From NCBI GenBank assembly GCA_026874595.1, contig CM049311.1:22624676-22688675 (forward strand): 64,000 nt of DNA, in the 5' to 3' direction. Below, in pieces: positions 10,199-21,868 of this stretch. The position numbers and the translations under genes are program-made. Source of the DNA: Sipunculus nudus (taxonomy: Eukaryota > Annelida > Sipuncula > Golfingiida > Sipunculidae). The notes under the pieces were generated by a model that saw only the letters and a program-made list of their open reading frames with translations, did no database searches and was not told the origin of the DNA. How positions within the stretch are numbered: the stretch's first letter is position 1; each line of letters starts with the position of its first letter.

Positions 10199-11468
10199 AA
10201 CAAGCATGTGTAAGGGAGTGATGTTCCATAAATATCTAAATGTATCATTCTAACAAATATATAGCGAGTGAAATATTATTAATGTAACAGTTTAATTTAA
10301 CGAATTCGATTTGAATTTTGGTTATATGATTTCAATCATGTTTGCAAATTCACGTCATCTATTTCAACGTATTCTATGACAAAGTGTCAAATCTCGACAA
10401 GTAGGCCAAGTATTGTCATGGTTTGTTGTGATGGTATCAGCTTCATGAATTAAATTTGGTAGTTCCCTAGCTTGTTATTGGCGCGTTTTTCTTTACAAAA
10501 CTTATGTATGTAGGCATACATGTTACTTGTATTTACATCCTACTTAAGTATGTACCCTTACCAGAGTTTCAGTCTTGGTCAATATTCACCTGATTGTGTA
10601 ATGTATTGGGAGTTTCAATATTACACTAGTCATATATATAAACAACAAATGTCATTAAAATAAAATATGATAATGAAAATAAGATATTTGAATATGCTTA
10701 CAAACAATAACAGGTTGAATAATTAATAAAGCCTGCTTTGTTTGAAAACATTTCATTGGATCACTGGTGGATAGATGTAAAAAAAAAATAATGATACATA
10801 TACATTTTTGTATTTAGTCTAAATATACCTAAGAATGACGGGTTCTCAAGGCTGCACGAGCTCACTTCTAATGCCTATAGGACCCGATGCATAACGAACA
10901 TGTTTTTATATATAGACTATGACATAGACATATCTAGATTTCTTAAGGACCTCTTATTGGGAGCTTGACATTCAAAATCCATTTACTGTGAGGCAAGGTA
11001 TATTAGTGAAGACAATACACAAAATAGTATTAAATTATTCTACGGAAACGATGACCCTTTTTTAATGGATCTCCAACATTCCTTAAAGCAGGGCATATTT
11101 CTATCCTAATTTTTTCCTGGTAACTGACAATTTAACGTATTTGAGTAATTTTTTTTAACAGCTTGCCTCAAGGTCCATTTATTTGGCCCCAAAATCTTTA
11201 AAGCAATTCTTGCTTTATGCATGGCCTCACGCTGGTTCTAGACAAAGATGACGTATTGTAAGATGATATCATAAAATGGAGTGCTGACGCAAGACACCAG
11301 CCATCAGTGCATATTAATTTCCCAACTTAAAATCCTACATATAAATATACATGCCGCTGAGTATGTTATGTTCTGTTATTTTCAAGGAGTAGACATGACA
11401 ATAGCCTAGCCGATTTCCTGAGTGTTATTATGACGAGATATGACGAGACACGTGTAAGAAACACCTGT

Positions 11469-11544
11469 CAAATTTAAGATGCCCCTACACGTAGGCAACA
11501 TTAACTGCAAAATGTTGCCTACGTGTAGGGGCATCTTAAATTTG
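11469..11544. other. Perfect 34-bp-arm hairpin, unit 1
   Basis: Left arm CAAATTTAAGATGCCCCTAC... (11469-11502) and right arm (11511-11544) are exact reverse complements around an 8-nt loop AACTGCAA. No open reading frame overlaps it meaningfully. Identical hairpins occur in units 2 and 3. It could be a miniature foldback element, or a long-stem RNA hairpin if transcribed. Confidence 0.9.
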
Positions 11545-11642
11545 TATTCCAGTAAATACTCGTTCAATGTTTTTACAAATATATTTACAGGTACTATGCT
11601 GTTCGGATAGGATTACACAAAATTTTCATGACATCGATTATG

Positions 11643-11838
11643 CCAATCGTTTTCCGAAATTCAGAATAATTAAAAAAAATTAAATAATGTCTGTAACATT
11701 TTTATTATTTTTCATTGCATAACAGAATTAACCTTACATTCATAGAACCATCGATATCGGCATAAGTAATCCTCAAATTACAGACAATCTATACATGAGT
11801 TTATCAAGGAATACTTTCATGTGTTATACATATATATA

Positions 11839-11872
<34 letters not shown>

Positions 11873-12071
11873 AGCGTCACGATTAGGTGATACATTACAG
11901 CATCTCCGGTAGCGTGTCATTTCCTGATTGAATTGATTAATTAATTCACTAGAGTCCCACTGTGTTTATGTTAACGATTGTGATCGGACCACTATTTTTT
12001 ACACTCGTGTACAGGAGTAAGCCTACGGTTTGAAGGCACATTTTTTGCAGGCACCAAATTATCTAAAGGAG
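11643..12071. other. 429-bp block present only in unit 1
   Basis: In units 2 and 3 the flanks join directly (cgattatg|aagatgct), with a single shared G at the join. Nothing coding is visible inside; it includes a (TA)n tract at 11829-11870. Absence of terminal repeats or target duplication favours a deletion in the common ancestor of units 2 and 3 over an insertion in unit 1. Confidence 0.8.
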
Positions 12072-12996
12072 AAGATGCTATTTTTGTGTTAATTTAATAA
12101 CACTATAGGCGATAAGGCCTCTTTAAATAGTCAAAGAAGATTTAGAAAATAAAATCTTAATCAGTGTTTGAACAGGCTTCCGAGACAGCTTTGAGACCTT
12201 AAAGGTAAATACAATAAATAATCCTGATGGCTTTCCAGATGGGCTCCAGTTGAAAGAGTCTTGGCCTCCAACCTGGAGTATACTTCGAAAATACGAAAAA
12301 AAAGTAACAGCTAAGGGATAACTACCTAAGGTCATCAAATGTTGATAAGTTAAACATGAAGTTAAGCTTATCGTCCGTCAGTTTCCGATTAACTGGCACA
12401 GATTCACTGATGAAGTCTTTACAGAATTTAACGGTGAGTGCTTGCAAGGCATAAATAAGTGCGAGTTTGATCAGGCCATAGAAATGATACGACAATATCC
12501 AGGCGCGAATCTATAAGCGGAAAGTTTTTGGCAGCGACATGGTCCCATAGAGGCAGAGAAGTAGCCGGAATAACTCTCTTGGGTTACTGTATATAAACTG
12601 CTGAATTATTTTACAAACATTGGCGGACTTTTTTCACAAAATTGAATATTATCTGGGCTGTTCAACTTATTAATTTGACCGGTATTAATGAAAGTGAAAT
12701 AAAAAGAAAATAAAAATTTCTACCTTTTGTTTTATCATTTGTAATTACATGAACATGCAAAAGAATCCTCCATGGAGATATATTAACATATGAATATACA
12801 TATATAGGTTTTTATATATTAATGTTTTCATTAACAGTATTTTTTATCGTACTTTATGTAAATATTGACATTGTATATGAGACTTGGGATTATTTCGTTG
12901 AATTATCCATATAACACAAACATGCACACTTACTGCTTATTAGAATCAGTAATCATCTGGTTGTTCAACCTAGCTAATGTTATGCTTTATTTTCAG

Positions 12997-13234
12997 ATGT
13001 CAGAGGACGGTCATAACTGTAGACTATACAGAAAGGTTGACATCAAGAGAAGATTACTTGACACACCTGACGCACGGTGGACTGTCTATGATTGGTTTAA
13101 GCCTGAGGACCGACGAGTACACGTGTTCATTAAAGCCAATAACATAATGAAAAGGCATGAAATTCAGGTGAAAATTTATAATGACGAAGACAAGTGGACG
13201 GAGAGTGATAATAAGACATTTACGCCAATAACAG
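12997..13234 (+). CDS. Unit 1 exon: second FN3-like domain, second part
   Basis: Acceptor ttttcag|ATG, donor AACAG|gtattc, 238 nt, phase 0 to phase 1. Reads MSEDGHNCRLYRKVDIKRRL, TVYDWFKPEDRRVHVFIKAN, EIQVKIYNDEDKW, ending TFTPITG. It is intact, unlike locus A. One difference from units 2 and 3 is DARW instead of DAPW. No first-part exon (PEKPVIT-type), EGF or signal peptide exon was found in the unit, so it must be spliced from further upstream or is a fragment. Confidence 0.75.
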
Positions 13235-13895
13235 GTATTCCTATACATGTGTTAATGTAAAGCAAAATTATATAATAAAAAGACATTATAATTGCACATT
13301 TCTTAAGCCCTAATATGGATTCTGGTCAAAGGAAAACGAAATACAGTCATTGGGAAATTAAACCATGCAGAAGGGCAAACCCAGGACATGCTCACAACCA
13401 TATATGTGTGTGTGTGTGTGAGTGTGTTTGTTTGTTAGGGTGTGTGTGAGTGGGTGTGTCCTATATTGATCGCCTTGACCGTCTACCAGTGACAATTTCT
13501 TTCGGGCAAAGTATTTCAAACAGAATACCTTTCACTTTTCTCAAATATACAAAAATAAACGGTGCCGTAGGAGCTTCATTTCCGTCGAATTACAGGCTAG
13601 CCCAAAAATCAATATGGCCGATAGAGCATAAACGGTGATTTTCTTTTGCACGCAATATATCTAAGAATATGCATTTATTCTTTCCCAGATACACAGGGAT
13701 GACTGGTGTACACAAAGGCTCAAGTCCTGTATAATAACCGACCGGCTAAAAATCTAATTTGACCATCATAGCATATTTATGTGATACCATAAAATGGTTT
13801 TATTTATTCTTTTTATAATAATTCACTGTTGAATTAAAATATTTTTATGGATATTATAAAAAGTAGATATATAATAAGATGAATCTTTTTGCAAG

Positions 13896-14059
13896 GGAGC
13901 CAAGATGAAAACATCAAAGCCGACGTGCCAGGTATAAATGGAGAATACGAAAGTGTAGGACTCTCTCCTGTCGAGAGTCACTCATATGTCAACGTGGAGG
14001 AAGACAAGTACGAAACACTGGACAAACAGCAGATCACACACCCTTTGCCTAAGACGTAA
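13896..14059 (+). pseudogene. Unit 1 tail exon, truncated by a nonsense codon
   Basis: Acceptor tttgcaag|GG in phase 1, matching the donor phase of the preceding exon. Reads GSQDENIKADVPGINGEYES, VGLSPVESHSYVNV, then KYETLDKQQITHPLPKT and TAA at 14057-14059. In units 2 and 3 that codon is TAC (Tyr), followed by AKLGRL and a stop. The mutation therefore removes the second tyrosine of the YETL-x12-YAKL motif and the last six residues. The original stop survives at 14078-14080. Confidence 0.8.
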
Positions 14060-14099
14060 GCAAAGTTAGGGCGTCTGTAAGGCTATATATGATAAACCA

Positions 14100-15245
14100 A
14101 AATCATTCTTATATGCAATACATATGTAATACACTGATATTTCAATATATTTACCCAAAAAAAACTTTATTTTTGCGTAATTATAATACTCAGAATATGT
14201 AGATAATAATACAAGGATTATCGGAACTTTTCTTATTCAATGTTGTAGGTGTTCGTGTATCAGTTTGTTTGTTTTGGCATATAACCACTCATCAGCTATA
14301 CCACGCTATTATGATGTAAGGTAGTTTAAGAGATAGTAAAATCATAACGAGTCGAAAATGTAATCAAATGTAATCGTGTTTATCTATTGTATGTGTTACT
14401 AACCCAGCATTTTTATACTACTTATAAATATGATAATTTTACAATAATCAAAAAATGTGAATATTCAGATAAATACCCCGTTGTTTTACTTCTTTCTTTT
14501 CCATATTATCATGCAGCCACAAATTAAATAGCTGTGTGAGGGCTATGCACTAAAGGAAACAGGCGTGCTACCGTAGTAAATCAGCAACAGCATATAATAT
14601 AGAAACCCTAAAAGGACCCTAAAGATTATCTGTTATTTAACGATCAATATTGAACTGTCTGATTTCAGTAAAAACGGAATACTTGAGACAGGCCGAGTTT
14701 TTTTTTTTCGGTGGCCCGTTTGTAAATATGTGTTAGCAAATATAAATAAATGCAATACAAATAAATCACGTTTCAGTTATATGTGTTTGGCAAGGTATTG
14801 CTGAATGTTTGTGTGGATCATACATATCATGCCACATCTATGAATAACCTGTATCAGGACAACATCAGTACCAAGTGTAATCACAGTGTTTATATATACA
14901 CAAATTTGCATGAACCAGATGATACATTCATGTACTTTGGGGAGAATTGTGTAGGTTATGTGTGTGGCCACGTATTGGTAAATCACTATTCTAACCGTAA
15001 ATATGTTCCTTGTGCACCAGTGCACATCTATAGCCTATGCCAAGAATAATTGGACAAGACCTGAACTTATTAAAAAAATCGAATTTTGTATAAACTTTGT
15101 GTATTCTTGGTATTGTTAACTGACTAGGTAAATTATAAACATTTCTCACCGTGTGTCCTCCCTGTTCAAAACCGTATATACATAACGTGGAAAGTTTTGA
15201 TAAGGTCTGTAAATTATGTTAAATGTGATTTGCGCTTTGCTAAAT

Positions 15246-15305
<60 letters not shown>

Positions 15306-16800
15306 AGTTAAATCACAATTGAACACAATTGAGCAGATTCGGACTTTATTTTTTTATACTAGTCTATAGTCATTTCCACGGGATGGGGGTCTATTGAATA
15401 TTGATAATATATTCATAAACTGATAGATTAATTCCAAATGGTATGCTGAAATGAAGGTATGTAATTAACTTGAAACCATACCTTGCAAAATATTAATGTA
15501 TTTCAATAAAATCAACATATGAGTAAAAAGACTTTTACAAGTTTAATGGTCACATTCTACACTAGACATAAACACTTCTGAGAGGTTAAGTGCTATAAAT
15601 ATCCATAAAATGTAATTGTCAAAGTAAGGGTGCCGACCCACACAAAACGCCTTGTCACTTGGTTTTTGTTAGTAACATTTACATCTCACAATAGACCTTT
15701 GCTCCCTTATGAGCTTTAAGATAAAAAATCATCATATTTTTGTGTATAGGAAAAATCGCCAAATTCCAATGGCTACCTACTGCTGGAGCAGAGTATACTT
15801 TAATTAAATCGGCTCCACCACCCCAGTAATCCATGTTTTTCGCATGTATGCTTTTTGGCAAAACAAGGAACGCCAAAAATTGTTAATTGAAATAGTTAAT
15901 AATTAACTATTTTGGAAATAATAGCCTACCTAATGTCACTTTCCTGAAAACCATTCAAATATATTTTATGAGAAACTAGTCGATTCTGTAGCGACATCTT
16001 ACCACCAATCTATAAAATTAGCAAGGCAGGGTACGGTGATAAAGGACCTTACGCACAAAATAGGTACCCATATTATCAAGAGCTTTACATAACTACAGCT
16101 ATCATTTCAATAATTATCAACGCAAAGCTAAGCGGCGGAGGTTATGATTTGGCAGCGTATGTTTGTCTGTTTATCTGTTTATCTGTTTATCTGTTCGTAC
16201 GATAAAACAAAACGTCCTCAACGGAGTTTAATGTAAATTTTCAGGATAGCTCGGCAATGATACAAGGAACAATTGATGGAATTGGAGGGGGATCCATGCT
16301 TTAATAATCCTGCAATGCGCTCACGTGTTTTATCGGGGGTCTTTTGTGCACATATCTGTTTACACATAAAAAGTAGCAGGTGATGATATGGCCATATTTG
16401 GAGTGCTAGTCGTGACGTCAAAGAGGACAATTGACCTATTCATGAACTCTATATGATCTTTACTGCATATTCATTCAAGGAATAACCATCAGCACTGAAC
16501 TAACGAGCAACCAATCAGGTCACCTTAAACATTTTAAAGCGTCAATCATCTGACAAAAAAAAACAAAATTTTGCATAATTTGACAGAGCTCTGTCAAACA
16601 GAACACGGGTAGTCTGTACCAGTAGACAGTACCCAGGTCGGCATGTTTTCCTGGATATTTTTTATACAAATGAGACAGTATAAAAAAATTATAGGCCATA
16701 TAGGCTTCAGGAGCCATTCCTCTGACTACCAAGTAAATAATAATGTCTTTCCTGGCATGTAATTCTTATAAGACAAATAAACCATAATATTGCAAAACAG
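14100..16800. other. Unit 1 intergenic part, nothing coding recognised
   Basis: Overlapping open frames on both strands at 14777-15049 recur in all units, but they look like chance frames kept by the recent duplication. No domain, codon bias or splice signals support them. A short (CTGTTTAT)n microrepeat sits at about 16165-16195. Confidence 0.5.
15250..15300. repeat. (TA)n microsatellite, unit 1
   Basis: Equivalent tracts lie at 21812-21865 (unit 2) and 28354-28407 (unit 3). Confidence 0.95.
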
Positions 16801-16840
16801 TTCACAATGACTGCGCTATGAGGACAAGGATACCAGTTGA

Positions 16841-16920
16841 TGACGTCAGTCAATACGACGTCATGCGGCATCAACCTTTGTGACGTCATTATTATATTAT
16901 AAGCAGCTCTCGCTACCATG
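16841..16920 (+). promoter_or_regulatory. CRE cluster with TATA-like element, unit 1
   Basis: TGACGTCA at 16841-16848, GACGTCA at 16857-16863 and TGACGTCA at 16881-16888 are followed by TATAAG at 16898-16903, and a Kozak-like ACCATGG starting at 16916. Full palindromic CREs are the core sites of CREB/ATF factors. Three in 50 bp before a TATA-like box look like a promoter, though no exon beginning here could be established. Confidence 0.45.
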
Positions 16921-17139
16921 GGCATGGAAAACCTTCTGTGTAGGAGCATTTTCGGGGCTCATTGTAATAACTAGGTTAAAAGGGCGGAGCATTTGGACTC
17001 TGGTGGATAGAACAATTACATCACTCTACGTGAACGTGCCATTAAACTGAAAGGTGTCAGTAAATCAACATACAGCATGAGGGCCAAATTGAAAAAAATG
17101 GACACAGTATTAAACCCAAGATATGCCTATATGTATATA

Positions 17140-17144
<5 letters not shown>

Positions 17145-17196
<52 letters not shown>
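17145..17196. repeat. (TA)n microsatellite, unit 2
   Basis: Longer than the equivalent tract in unit 1. Confidence 0.95.
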
Positions 17197-17201
<5 letters not shown>

Positions 17202-18471
17202 AACAAGCATGTGTAAGGGAGAGATGTTCCATAAATATCTAAATGTATCATTCTAACAAATATATAGCGAGTGAAATATTATTAATGTAACAGTTTAATT
17301 TAACGAATTCGATTTGAATTTTGGTTATATGATTTCAATCATGTTTGCAAATTCACGTCATCTATTTCAACGTATTCTATGACAAAGTGTCACATCTCGA
17401 CAAGTAGGCAAAGTATTGTCATGGTTTGTTGTGATGGTATCAGCTTCATGAATTAAATTTGATAGTTCCCTAGCTTGTTATTGGCGCGTTTTTCTTTACA
17501 AAACTTATGTATGTAGGCATACATGTTACTTGTATTTACATCCTACTTAAGTATGTACCCTTACCAGGGTTTCAGTCTTGGTCCATATTCACCTGATTGT
17601 GTAATGTATTGGGAGTTTCAATATTACACTAGTCATATATATAAACAACAAATGTCATTAAAATAAAATATGATAATGAAAATAAGATATTTGAATATGC
17701 TTACAAACAATAACAGGTTGAATAATTAATAAAGCCTGCTTTGTTTGAAAACATTTCATTGGATCACTGGTGGATAGATGTAAAAAAAAAATAATGATAC
17801 ATATACATTTTTGTATTTAGTCTAAATATACCTAAGAATGACGGGTTCTCAAGGCTGCACGAGCTCACTTCTAATGCCTATAGGACCCGATGCATAACGA
17901 ACATGTTTTTAAATATAGACTATGACATAGACATATCTAGATTTCTTAAGGACCTCTTATTGGGAGCTTGACATTCAAAATCCATTTACTGTGAGGCAAG
18001 GTATATTAGTGAAGACAATACACAAAATATTATTAAATTATTCTACGGAAACGATGACCCTTTTTTAACGGATCTCCAACATTCCTAAAAGCAGGGCATA
18101 TTTCTATCCTAATTTTTTCCTGGTAACTGACAATTTAACGTATTTGAGTAATTTTTTTTAACAGCTTGCCTCAAGGTCCATTTATTTGGCCCCAAAATCT
18201 TTAAAGCAATTCTTGCTTTATGCATGGCCTCACGCTGGTTCTAGACAAAGATGACGTATTGTAAGATGATATCATAAAATGGAGTGCTGACGCAAGACAC
18301 CAGCCATCAGTGCATATTAATTTCCCAACTTAAAATCCTACATATAAATATACATGCCGCTGAGTATGTTATGTTCTGTTATTTTCAAGGAGTAGACATG
18401 ACAATAGCCTAGCCGATTTCCTGAGTGTTATTATGACGAGATATGACGAGACACGTGTAAGAAACACCTGT

Positions 18472-18547
18472 CAAATTTAAGATGCCCCTACACGTAGGCA
18501 ACATTAACTGCAAAATGTTGCCTACGTGTAGGGGCATCTTAAATTTG
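18472..18547. other. Perfect 34-bp-arm hairpin, unit 2
   Basis: Identical in sequence to the hairpin at 11469-11544, including the AACTGCAA loop. Confidence 0.9.
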
Positions 18548-19571
18548 TATTCCAGTAAATACTCGTTCAATGTTTTTACAAATATATTTACAGGTGCTAT
18601 GCTGTTCGGATAGGATTACACAAAATTTTCATGACATCGATTATGAAGATGCTATTTTTGTGTTAATTTAATAACACTATAGGCGATAAGGCCTCTTTAA
18701 ATAGTCAAAGAAGATTTAGAAAATAAAATCTTAATCAGTGTTTGAACAGGCTTCCGAGACAGCTTTGAGACCTTAAAGGTAAATACAATAAATAATCCTG
18801 ATGGCTTTCCAGATGGGCTCCAGTTGAAAGAGTCTTGGCCTCCAACCTGGAGTATACTTCGAAAATACGAAAAAAAAGTAACAGCTAAGTGATAACTACC
18901 TAAGGTCATCAAATGTTGATAAGTTAAACATGAAGTTAAGCTTATCGTCCGTCAGTTTCCGATTAACTGGCACAGATTCACTGATGAAGTCTTTACAGAA
19001 TTTAACGGTGAGTCGCTTGCAAGGCATAAATAAGTGCGAGTTTGATCAGGCCATAGAAATGATACGACAATATCCAGGCGCGAATCTATAAGCGGAAAGT
19101 TTTTGGCAGCGACATGGTCCCATAGAGGCAGAGAAGTAGCCGGAATAACTCTCTTGGGTTACTGTATATAAACTGCTGAATTATTTTACAAACATTGGCG
19201 GACTTTTTTCACAAAATTGAATATTATCTGGGCTGTTCAACTTATTAATTTGACTGGTATTAATGAAAGTGAAATAAAAAGAAAATAAAAATTTCTACCT
19301 TTTGTTTTATCATTTGTAATTACATGAACATGCAAAAGAATCCTCCATGGAGATATATTAACATATGAATATACATATATAGGTTTTTATATATTAATGT
19401 TTTCATTAACAGTATTTTTTATCGTACTTTATGTAAATATTGACATTGTATATGAGACTTGGGATTATTTCGTTGAATTATCCATATAACACAAACATGC
19501 TCACTTACTGCTTATTAGAATCAGTAATCATCTGGTTGTTCAACCTAGCTAATGTTATGCTTTATTTTCAG

Positions 19572-19809
19572 ATGTCAGAGGACGGTCATAACTGTAGACT
19601 ATATAGAAAGGTTGACATCAAGAGAAGATTACTTGACACACCTGACGCACCGTGGACTGTCTATGATTGGTTTAAGCCTGAGGACCGACGAGTACACGTG
19701 TTCATTAAAGCCAATAACATAATGAAAAGGCATGAAATTCAGGTGAAAATTTATAATGACGAAGACAAGTGGACGGAGAGTGATAATAAGACATTTACGC
19801 CAATAACAG
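19572..19809 (+). CDS. Unit 2 exon: second FN3-like domain, second part
   Basis: 238 nt, acceptor ttttcag|ATG, donor AACAG|gtattc. Intact and identical to the unit 3 exon in protein sequence; differs from unit 1 by Pro for Arg in DAPW. No first-part exon, signal peptide or transmembrane exon lies in this unit. Confidence 0.75.
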
Positions 19810-20468
19810 GTATTCCTATACATGTGTTAATGTAAAGCAAAATTATATAATAAAAAGACATTATAATTGCACATTTCTTAAGCCCTAATATGGATTCTGG
19901 TCAAAGGAAAACGAAATACAGTCATTGGGAAATTAAACCATGCAGAAGGGCAAACCCAGGACATGCTCACAACCATATATATGTGTGTGTGTGAGTGTGT
20001 TTGTTTGTTAGGGTGTGTGTGAGTGGGTGTGTCCTATATTGATCGCCTTGGCCGTCTACCAGTGACAATTTCTTTCGGGCAAAGTATTTCAAACAGAATA
20101 CCTTTCACTTTTCTCAAATATACAAAAATAAACGGTGCCGTAGGAGCTTCATTTCCGTCGAATTACAGGCTAGCCCAAAAATCAATATGGCCGATAGAGC
20201 ATAAACGGTGATTTTCTTTTGCACGCAATATATCTAAGAATATGCATTTATTCTTTCCCAGATACACAGGGATGACTGGTGTACACACAGGCTCAAGTCC
20301 TGTATAATAACCGACCGGCTAAAAATCTAATTTGACCATCATAGCATATTTATGTGATACCATACAGTGGTTTTATTTATTCTTTTTATAATAATTCACT
20401 GTTGAATTAAAATATTTTTATGGATATTATAAAAAGTAGATATATAATAAGATGAATCTTTTTGCAAG

Positions 20469-20653
20469 GGAGCCAAGATGAAAACATCAAAGCCGACGTG
20501 CCAGGTATAAATGGAGAATACGTAAGTGTAGGACTCTCTCCTGTCGAGAGTCACTCATATGTCAACGTGGAGGAAGACAAGTACAAAACACTGGACAAGC
20601 AGCAGATCACACACCCTTTGCCTAAGACGTACGCAAAGTTAGGGCGTCTGTAA
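20469..20653 (+). CDS. Unit 2 tail exon with ITAM-like motif
   Basis: Acceptor tttgcaag|GG, phase 1, in frame to TAA 20651-20653. Reads GSQDENIKADVPGINGEYVS, VGLSPVESHSYVNV, then KYKTLDKQQITHPLPKTYAK LGRL. Four tyrosines: YVSV, YVNV (a YxN SH2-docking type), and the pair YKTL-x12-YAKL. Lys replaces Glu at Y+1 compared with unit 3 and locus A. The exon follows the second-FN3 exon in matching phase; no membrane helix is seen between them. Confidence 0.7.
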
Positions 20654-21808
20654 GGCTATATATGATAAACCAAAATCATTCTTATATGCAATACATATGT
20701 AATACACTGATATTTCAATATATTTACCAAAAAAAACTTTATTTTTGCGTAATTATAATACTCAGAATATGTAGATAATAATACAAGGATTATCGGAACT
20801 TTTCTTATTCAAGGTTGTAGGTGTTCGTGTATCAGTTTGTTTGTTTTGGCATATAACCACTCATCAGCTATACCACGCTATTATGATGTAAGGTAGTTTA
20901 AGAGATAGTAAAATCATAACGAGTCGAAAATGTAATCGTGTTTATCTATTGTATGTGTTACTAACCCAGCATTTTTATACTTTACTTATAAATATGATAA
21001 TTTTACAATAATCAAAAAATGTGAATATTCAGATAAATACCCCGTTGTTTTACTTCTTTCTTTTCCATATTATCATGCAGCCACAAATTAAATAGCTGTG
21101 TGAGGGCTATGCACTAAAGGAAACAGGCGTGCTACCGTAGTAAATCAGCAACAGCATATAATATAGAAACCCTAAAAGGACCCTAAAGATTATCTGTTAT
21201 TTAACGATCAATATTGAACTGTCTGATTTCAGTAAAAACGGAATACTTGAGACAGGCCGAGTTTTTTTTTTCGGTGGCCCGTTTGTAAATATGTGTTAGC
21301 AAATATAAATAAATGCAATACAAATAAATCACGTTTTAGTTATATGTGTTTGGCAAGGTATTGCTGAATGTTTGTGTGGATCATACATATCATGCCACAT
21401 CTATGAATAACCTGTATCAGGACGGCATCAGTACCAAGTGTAATCACAGTGTTTATATATACACAAATTTGCATGAACCAGATGATACATTCATGTACTT
21501 TGGGGAGAATTGTGTAGGTTATGTGTGTGGCCACGTATTGGTAAATCACTATTCTAACCGTAAATATGTTCCTTGTGCACCAGTGCACATCTATAGCCTA
21601 TGCCAAGAATAATTGGACAAGACCTGAACTTATTAAAAAAATCGAATTTTGTATAAACTTTGTGTATTCTTGGTATTGTTAACTGACTAGGTAAATTATA
21701 AACATTTCTCACCGTGTGTCCTCCCTGTTCAAAACCGTATATACATAACGTGGAAAGTTTTGATAAGGTCTGTAAATTATGTTAAATGTGATTTGCGCTT
21801 TGCTAAAT

Positions 21809-21811
<3 letters not shown>

Positions 21812-21865
<54 letters not shown>
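21812..21865. repeat. (TA)n microsatellite, unit 2
   Basis: Equivalent of 15250-15300. Confidence 0.95.

Positions 21866-21868
<3 letters not shown>

Larger units (their letters stand above)
10101..17084 (+). repeat. Tandem segmental duplication, unit 1 of 3
   Basis: Starts at ccaaattgaaaaaaatggac, 12 bp after the locus A stop codon, and ends at gcatgagggcca, where the same start sequence recurs. It carries one second-FN3 exon and one tail exon. It is the longest unit because it keeps a 429-bp block (11643-12071) missing from units 2 and 3. It lacks a 34-bp stretch present in units 2 and 3 near 22098. Identity to the other units is very high by eye. Confidence 0.95.

Noticed and set aside
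12123-12338. 71-codon reverse-strand frame present in each unit (also 18697 and 25285)
   Set aside because: No recognisable domain, no splice context; conserved only by duplication.
14777-15049. Overlapping 82-88 codon open frames on both strands, repeated in all three units
   Set aside because: They persist because the units are recent duplicates. No splice sites, domain or transcription signals; sense and antisense frames are equally open.
16918-16975. Short coding first exon after the CRE/TATA cluster (MGMENLLCRS...)
   Set aside because: Unit 2 has a 1-nt loss that changes the frame at once, and no downstream exon fits; the ATG is probably incidental.
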